The notes under the pieces: generated by a model
Databases searched by the model: none
Told to the model about the DNA's origin: nothing
What the model saw: the letters and a program-made list of their open reading frames with translations, nothing else
Shown here: positions 39,581 to 43,864 of the stretch, piece after piece
Position numbering within the stretch: position 1 is the first letter of the stretch
Layout: every line of letters starts with the position of its first letter
Program-made: the position numbers and the translations under genes
DNA from: an uncultured Oscillospiraceae bacterium
GTDB taxonomy: Bacteria > Bacillota > Clostridia > Oscillospirales > Oscillospiraceae
Reading direction: 5' to 3'
DNA: 43,864 bases
NCBI GenBank assembly: GCA_904398675.1
Contig: CAJFPI010000059.1
Location: 1-43,864, forward strand

Positions 39581-40285
39581 ATGGGAAAGCAACGGATCGA
39601 GCTGATGGACGGCCTGCGGGGCCTGGCGGTTCTGCTGATGGTTGTCCACCATTTTCTCTATGACCTGGCGGCCTTCTGCGGCGCGCCCTGGTGGCTGTTT
39701 TCAAACCCGGTGTTCAATGCGCTCCACTACATCTTCGCCGGGCTGTTTGTGGTGCTTTCCGGCGTCAGCTCCAATTTCTCCCGCAGCAATGTGAAACGGG
39801 GGCTGAAGGCCCTTGCCTGCGCGGCGGTGATCACGGCGGTGACGGTGTGGATGGGAATGGACATCTGGTTCGGTATCCTCCACATGCTGGGCACCTGTAT
39901 GGTGTTCTACGGCCTGACCAGAAGGCTGTGGGAGCGGCTGCCGGCGTGGATGATGCCGGTTCTGACCGTGGCGGGTACGGTGCTGACCGCGCCCCTTGTC
40001 AACGGCCGGCTCACGGACAAGACCTGGCTGTGGATGTTTGGGTGGACCTATCCGGGCTTTTATTCCTCGGATTACTTCCCGCTGCTGCCGTGGATCTTTG
40101 TGTTTCTTTTCGGCACATGGGCGGGCCGGTATATCCGGGATGGAAAATTCCCCCGGTGGTTTTACACTGCCCGGATGCCGGGCTTTTCCGCCGTGGGGCG
40201 GCACAGCCTTGTGATCTATGTGCTCCACCAGCCGGTGCTGTATGCGCTGGTGATGGGCGGGCTGTATCTGTTTGGACAGTTATAA
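39581..40285 (+). CDS. Membrane protein, heparan-alpha-glucosaminide acetyltransferase-like (DUF1624)
   Basis: This 234-residue protein has about seven membrane helices. It opens MGKQRIELMDGLRGLAVLLM, then VVHHFLYDLAAFCG, the R-x5-D-x-x-R-G and His-His pattern of DUF1624/YeiB-type acyltransferase-like membrane proteins, and ends with HSLVIYVLHQPVLYALVMGG, the family's last-helix motif. Such proteins may transfer acyl groups across the membrane, but the bacterial reaction is unknown. ATG 39581 is chosen for GGGGAGGAAACC upstream; an earlier in-frame ATG at 39539 lies over the promoter. dut follows after 30 nt. Confidence 0.85.
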   Translation: MGKQRIELMDGLRGLAVLLMVVHHFLYDLAAFCGAPWWLFSNPVFNALHYIFAGLFVVLSGVSSNFSRSNVKRGLKALACAAVITAVTVWMGMDIWFGILHMLGTCMVFYGLTRRLWERLPAWMMPVLTVAGTVLTAPLVNGRLTDKTWLWMFGWTYPGFYSSDYFPLLPWIFVFLFGTWAGRYIRDGKFPRWFYTARMPGFSAVGRHSLVIYVLHQPVLYALVMGGLYLFGQL

Positions 40286-40315
40286 ACTTCTGCATGGCAT
40301 AAAAAGGAGAAAACC

Positions 40316-40753
40316 ATGGAGCTTCAGGTAAAAAAGCTGCATCCCGCGGCAAAGCTGCCCACCCGGGGCAGCGCACAGGCCGCAGGATATGATTTGTACG
40401 CCTGCCTTGACGGGGGGCGGCGGGAGATCCCGCCCCACAGCACAGTGGCGATCCCCACCGGGCTTTGCATCGCCATTCCCGACGGGTACTTTGCCGCCGT
40501 CTTTGCCCGCAGCGGCCTTGCAGCCAAGGAGGGGCTCAGGCCGGCCAACTGCGTGGGGGTATGCGACAGTGATTACCGCGGGGAGTACCTGGTGATGCTC
40601 CACAACGATACAGACCAGCCCCGATCGGTATCGGATGGCGACCGGGTTGCCCAAATGGTAGTGCTCCCGTATCTGCCGGTCACCTTTACAGAGGTGGCAG
40701 CACTGGACGAGACAGAGCGGGGAGCAGGCGGTTTCGGCAGCACCGGACGCTGA
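40316..40753 (+). CDS. dut: dUTP diphosphatase
   Basis: This 145-residue protein has all five trimeric dUTPase motifs: AGYDLYA (I), ARSGLA (II), GVCDSDYRGE (III, with the Asp that activates water), GDRVAQMV (IV) and RGAGGFGSTG (V, the P-loop-like arm). It hydrolyses dUTP to dUMP and PPi. Length is standard. Residue 90, Cys in GVCDSD, is where most dUTPases have Ile; a small change near the uracil pocket. AAAAGGAGAAAACC precedes the ATG. Confidence 0.97.
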   Translation: MELQVKKLHPAAKLPTRGSAQAAGYDLYACLDGGRREIPPHSTVAIPTGLCIAIPDGYFAAVFARSGLAAKEGLRPANCVGVCDSDYRGEYLVMLHNDTDQPRSVSDGDRVAQMVVLPYLPVTFTEVAALDETERGAGGFGSTGR

Positions 40754-40768
40754 AAAAGGAAAAAAGTG

Positions 40769-40797
40769 TGGAAATCGGGGGAAAACTGTGGTATACT
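40769..40797 (+). promoter_or_regulatory. Predicted promoter of the CAT-like/ligase operon
   Basis: -35 TGGAAA (40769-40774), 17-nt spacer ending in TGG, -10 TATACT (40792-40797). It has the same CTGTGGTAT context as the promoters at 13511 and 18845. Confidence 0.55.
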
Positions 40798-40848
40798 ACT
40801 CAGTTGTATTGTGTGATTTCAGTTTGATTTCAGGACGGGAGAACCAAT

Positions 40849-41718
40849 ATGGGAAACAAAAAGCGACGGCGGGGCGACCGGCGGGACGGGATTCTGCTGC
40901 GGGATCTGGATTCTCTGCATTTTATTACCGGCATCATCTATCCCAACCGCTGTGATAACGAGGCCTATATCTCCGAGACCATTGACCTGACCAACATCAA
41001 CGCCTATCTCAAGAAGAAAAATGAGACAGCGGACTTCCACTATACCCTGTTTCAGGTGATCGTGGCGGCCATTGCCAAAACCATTACCCTCCGGCCCAAG
41101 ATGAACCGCTTTGTGGCCAACCGGAATTTCTACCAGCGCAGGGGCATTTCCCTGTCCTTTGTGGTGAAAAAGCAGTTTTCCGACCAGGGGGCGGAGGCGC
41201 TGGCTGTCCTCCATGTGAAGGATGACGACACCATCGAGCGGGTACACGACTATATCGAAGAGCAGGTCACCTTCTGCCGCAGCGACAAGGTGGACAGCAG
41301 CACGGAGAACATGGACATCCTCAACAGCCTCCCCCGCTTTCTCTCCAAGGCGGCTGTGCGGTTCATCTGCTGGCTGGATAAGCACGGCTGGGTCCCCTAC
41401 TCCATGATCGCCACAGACCCCTACTACACCTCCTGCGTGGTGTCCAATCTGGGGTCTATCCGCCTGAAGAGCGGCTACCACCACCTGACCAACTGGGGGA
41501 CCTGCTCTCTGTTCTGTATCATCGGGGAAAAGAAACTCTCCCCCTTCTTCCAGAGCGACGGCACCGTGGAGATGCGGGAGACTGTCCAGCTGGGCCTGAC
41601 CATTGACGAACGCCTGGCAGACGGCTACTACTACTCCAAAACCGTCCGCCTGCTGAAAAAACTGCTGGAGTGCCCGGAGCTGCTGGAGCGCCCCATGATT
41701 GAAGAGGTTGATTACTGA
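40849..41718 (+). CDS. CAT/2-oxoacid-dehydrogenase E2-like protein without the catalytic His
   Basis: This 289-residue protein resembles the trimeric acyltransferase domain shared by chloramphenicol acetyltransferase and E2 enzymes. It has FHYTLFQVIVAAIAKTI, FVVKKQFSDQG, SCVVSNLGSIRLKSG and the end VQLGLTIDERLADGYYYSKT. In E2 the last motif is DHRVIDG and in CAT it is HHxxxDG; here the His is Glu254, while Asp258-Gly259 are kept. Normal CoA-acyl transfer is therefore doubtful. It has no lipoyl domain. The acyl-adenylate ligase starts 1 nt after the stop, so the two probably act on the same acyl group. A basic N-terminus (GNKKRRRGDRRD) is unexplained. Confidence 0.78.
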   Translation: MGNKKRRRGDRRDGILLRDLDSLHFITGIIYPNRCDNEAYISETIDLTNINAYLKKKNETADFHYTLFQVIVAAIAKTITLRPKMNRFVANRNFYQRRGISLSFVVKKQFSDQGAEALAVLHVKDDDTIERVHDYIEEQVTFCRSDKVDSSTENMDILNSLPRFLSKAAVRFICWLDKHGWVPYSMIATDPYYTSCVVSNLGSIRLKSGYHHLTNWGTCSLFCIIGEKKLSPFFQSDGTVEMRETVQLGLTIDERLADGYYYSKTVRLLKKLLECPELLERPMIEEVDY

Positions 41719-41719
41719 T

Positions 41720-43462
41720 ATGGAAACTGCAAAGGAAACCATCACGGTCAAGACCCCCTGGATCAAGAATCTGGGGGACGTGCCCGCCCATCTGGAGTAT
41801 CCGGAGTGGTCCATGGCGGAGGGTGTGGAGCACATTGCTGAAAAGTACCCAAACCTGACGGCTTATGTATTTATGGGGCGTCAGACCACCTATCGCACCC
41901 TGGTGCAGGAGATCCACCTCTGCGCCCGGGCGCTGAAGGCCACCGGCATCCGCGCCGGAGACCGCATCACCATCGCCATGCCCAACTGCCCCCAGGCGGT
42001 GATCATGTTCTATGCGGTGAACATGGTGGGGGCCATCGCCAACATGATCCACCCCCTGTCCAGTGAGAAGGAGATCGAGTTTTACCTCAAGGAGTCCGGC
42101 TCCATCTCCGCCATCACGCTGGATCAGTTTTATCACAAGTTCGAGGCCATCCGGCAGAACGTGAACCTGGACAACATCATCATCGCCTCCATCAAGGACG
42201 CCCTGAGCCAGCCCATCAAGGCCGGCTATATGCTCACTGAGGGCCGCAAGCTCCAGAAGATCCCCAAGGACGCCCCGATCCTCCGCTGGAACGAATTTCT
42301 CCGCCGGGGCCGTACCTACCACTGGAAGTACCGGGCGGAGGTGAAGGCCCACGACCCGGCGGTGATCCTTTACTCCGGGGGGACCACCGGCGTCACAAAG
42401 GGGATCCTCCTCAGCAACTACAACTTCAACGCCCTGGCCTGCCAGATTATTGCCACCAACCCCTTCTTCCGCCCCGGGGATAAGATGCTGGCGGTCATGC
42501 CGATTTTCCATGGGTTCGGTCTGGGTGTGACCATCCATTCCATGCTGGTGAACGGCGGCAGCTGCATCCTGGTGCCCCGCTTTACTGCGGAGAGCTATGC
42601 AAAGCTGATTCTCAAATACCGCTGCAACCTGATCGCCGGCGTGCCCACCTTATATGAGGCGTTGCTGCGCCTGCCGAAGATGAAGAACGCCGACCTCAGC
42701 TGCCTCAAGGGGGTCTACTCCGGCGGCGACAGCCTCAGCGTGGAGCTGAAAAAGCGGTTTGACAAGTTCCTCTTTGACCACAACGCCGCCATCCAGGTGC
42801 GGGAGGGCTACGGCCTCACCGAGTGCGTCACGGCCTCCTGCCTTACGCCCCTCAATATGGCCAAGGAGGGGAGCATCGGCCTGCCTTTCCCGGATACCTA
42901 TTATAAAATTGTAAAGCCGGGTACCCAGGAGGAGGTGCCCTACGGCGAGGTGGGGGAGATCTGCCTTTCCGGCCCCACGGTGATGATCGGCTATCTGGGC
43001 CACCCGGAGGAGAACGCCCAGACTCTTCAGACCCATCCCGACGGCCTCACCTGGATCCATACCGGGGATCTGGGCACCATGGACGACGACGGTTTTGTCT
43101 ATTTCAAGCAGCGCCTCAAGCGCATGATCGTCACCAGCGGCTACAACGTCTACCCCTCCCAGCTGGAGAATATTTTTGACGCCCACGAGCTGGTGCAGAT
43201 GAGCTGTGTGATCGGCGTGCCGGATCCGTTGAAGATGCAGAAGGTGAAGGCGTTTATCATGCTCAAGCCCGGCGTGGTGGCCAGCGAGGAGACCAAAGAG
43301 ACCTTGATGGCCTACGCCAGAAAGCACATCGCCAAATATGCCCTTCCCTATGACATTGAGTTCCGCGCGGAGCTGCCCAAGACCCTGGTGGGCAAGGTGG
43401 CCTACCGTGTGCTGGAGGAAGAGGAGCTGGCAAAGCACAGCGGGGAGGAGGCCAAGGCCTGA
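41720..43462 (+). CDS. Class I adenylate-forming acyl-CoA/acid ligase
   Basis: This 580-residue protein has the ANL core motifs: P-loop LYSGGTTGVTKGILLS, PIFHGFGLG, GYGLTECV (ATP-binding), HTGDLGTMDDDGF, the hinge KRLKRMIVTSGYNVYP-like segment (here QRLKRMIVTSGYNVYPS) and catalytic Lys near the end, in PKTLVGKVAYR. It activates a carboxylic acid with ATP to acyl-AMP and normally loads CoA or a carrier protein. The substrate is unknown; medium- or aromatic-acid ligases are nearest by eye. The ATG at 41720, after GAAGAGG, is preferred to the upstream TTG. It pairs with the CAT-like gene. Confidence 0.92.
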   Translation: METAKETITVKTPWIKNLGDVPAHLEYPEWSMAEGVEHIAEKYPNLTAYVFMGRQTTYRTLVQEIHLCARALKATGIRAGDRITIAMPNCPQAVIMFYAVNMVGAIANMIHPLSSEKEIEFYLKESGSISAITLDQFYHKFEAIRQNVNLDNIIIASIKDALSQPIKAGYMLTEGRKLQKIPKDAPILRWNEFLRRGRTYHWKYRAEVKAHDPAVILYSGGTTGVTKGILLSNYNFNALACQIIATNPFFRPGDKMLAVMPIFHGFGLGVTIHSMLVNGGSCILVPRFTAESYAKLILKYRCNLIAGVPTLYEALLRLPKMKNADLSCLKGVYSGGDSLSVELKKRFDKFLFDHNAAIQVREGYGLTECVTASCLTPLNMAKEGSIGLPFPDTYYKIVKPGTQEEVPYGEVGEICLSGPTVMIGYLGHPEENAQTLQTHPDGLTWIHTGDLGTMDDDGFVYFKQRLKRMIVTSGYNVYPSQLENIFDAHELVQMSCVIGVPDPLKMQKVKAFIMLKPGVVASEETKETLMAYARKHIAKYALPYDIEFRAELPKTLVGKVAYRVLEEEELAKHSGEEAKA

Positions 43463-43501
43463 GGGCCGTCCCTTTTTCAGATTCGTTTCCCGGTATAAAA
43501 G

Positions 43502-43534
43502 GCGCGGGGCAGCAGATGCTGCTCCGCGCTTTTT
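43502..43534 (+). terminator. Terminator after the ligase
   Basis: A 13-bp stem with one G-U pair (43502-43514 with 43517-43529) ends in TTTTT. AAAA precedes it, so it may also serve the convergent M23 gene. Confidence 0.85.
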
Positions 43535-43538
43535 GCTT

Positions 43539-43864
43539 TTATGGGAGATATTCTGCCGGATCCACAGCCTCGCCGTCCTTGGAGACGGCAAAGTGCAGGT
43601 GGGCGCCCAGGGCGGACTCCGTCAGAGTGGTGTTGCCCACGGCGCCGATCTCCTGGCCGGAGGAGACGGTATCGCCGACCTCCACGCGGACCTCCTCCTG
43701 GAGACTGGCATAGGTGGTCTCGTATCCGTCGTCATGGGAGATCACTACCGTGGTCCCCATGCTGCCGCCGGTCTCCACCGCGGTCACGGTCCCCGCCGAG
43801 GCGGCTACCACCGGCGTCCCGGCGGCGGCGCTGATATCAATGCCGTCGTGGGTCCGCCAGTCTC
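43539..43864 (-). CDS. M23-family metallopeptidase (SpoIIQ-like), 3' part only
   Basis: The frame runs off the right edge; the visible 108 residues are the C-terminal LytM domain. They contain WRTHDGIDISAAAGTPVVAA (first zinc ligands His and Asp), GGSMGTTVVISHDDGYETTY and ALGAHLHFAV (the HxH ligands), so the zinc site is intact. WRTHDGID is typical of SpoIIQ in Clostridia, the forespore partner of the SpoIIIA channel, but general wall hydrolases share it. The missing N-terminus would show a membrane helix if it is SpoIIQ. It converges on the ligase across a terminator. Confidence 0.85.
   Translation of the reverse strand, partial: DWRTHDGIDISAAAGTPVVAASAGTVTAVETGGSMGTTVVISHDDGYETTYASLQEEVRVEVGDTVSSGQEIGAVGNTTLTESALGAHLHFAVSKDGEAVDPAEYLP

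Noticed and set aside
1..43864. tRNA, rRNA, CRISPR, insertion sequences, prophage or attachment sites
   Set aside because: I looked for cloverleafs, repeat-spacer arrays, transposase/integrase motifs and terminal repeats and saw none that I could support.

Overview
This looks like chromosomal DNA of a GC-rich Clostridia member, most plausibly an Oscillospiraceae-type gut anaerobe. That placement is an inference. It rests on strong AGGAGG-type ribosome binding sites, a c-di-AMP receptor of the DarA/PstA family, a SpoIVFA/SpoIVFB-like sporulation protease pair, a second SpoIIQ-like M23 peptidase at the right edge, an SLH-domain surface protein, PTS sugar uptake, and a Cys-rich mini-protein of a type common in Clostridia. 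I found no tRNA, rRNA, CRISPR array, insertion sequence or phage gene. Spacing is tight and most intergenic gaps hold a recognisable promoter, operator or terminator.

Layout. 1-2.9 kb: XRE regulator (cut by the left edge), HAD phosphatase and DarA on the minus strand; a DMT permease diverges from darA. 3-5.8 kb: a GT4 glycosyltransferase, then a TagA-type glycosyltransferase overlapping a thymidylate kinase. 5.9-10.4 kb: minus-strand Cys-rich mini-protein; mltG overlapping a U32 peptidase-family gene; a candidate structured RNA with a strong terminator; an M23/M50 pair resembling spoIVFA/spoIVFB. 10.4-14 kb: TIGR03960-type radical SAM protein, its DUF2344 partner, a lipoprotein, and rplS with its own promoter and leader. 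14.1-17.2 kb: a PadR regulator with a perfect operator over its own -10 box, an alpha/beta hydrolase broken at a G7 run, and an Ig-like/DUF4362 lipoprotein. 17.3-22 kb: dihydropyrimidinase (minus), SLH surface protein, gamma carbonic anhydrase, isochorismatase-family hydrolase (minus), CBS protein.

22-31 kb: a complete branched-chain-amino-acid-type ABC transporter (livJHMGF, minus) diverges from a two-component system, which is a soluble cupin-PocR-LytS-type histidine kinase plus a CheY-AraC regulator. A divergent serine hydroxymethyltransferase homologue with several replaced active-site residues lies next to it. The arrangement suggests ligand-sensed uptake of an amino-acid-like substrate. 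31-32.8 kb: YfcE-type phosphoesterase, a YqfO/NIF3-like protein, and a MerR/TipAS regulator with a 19-bp promoter spacer.

32.9-39.5 kb: the trehalose locus. TreB (EII B-C-A) imports and phosphorylates trehalose, TreC hydrolyses trehalose-6-phosphate, and ptsH-ptsI supply phosphate from PEP on the same strand downstream. TreR diverges, and each promoter carries a TTGTTTAAACAA palindrome. This HPr has His15 but not Ser46. 39.5-43.9 kb: an acyltransferase-like membrane protein, dut, a CAT/E2-like protein lacking the catalytic His next to an acyl-adenylate ligase, and the 3' part of an M23 peptidase gene.

The best places to look for new biology are the structured RNA at 8.6-8.8 kb, the liv/two-component/SHMT-like cluster, the CAT-like plus ligase pair, and the trehalose operon with its Ser46-less HPr and apparent ATA start for TreR.
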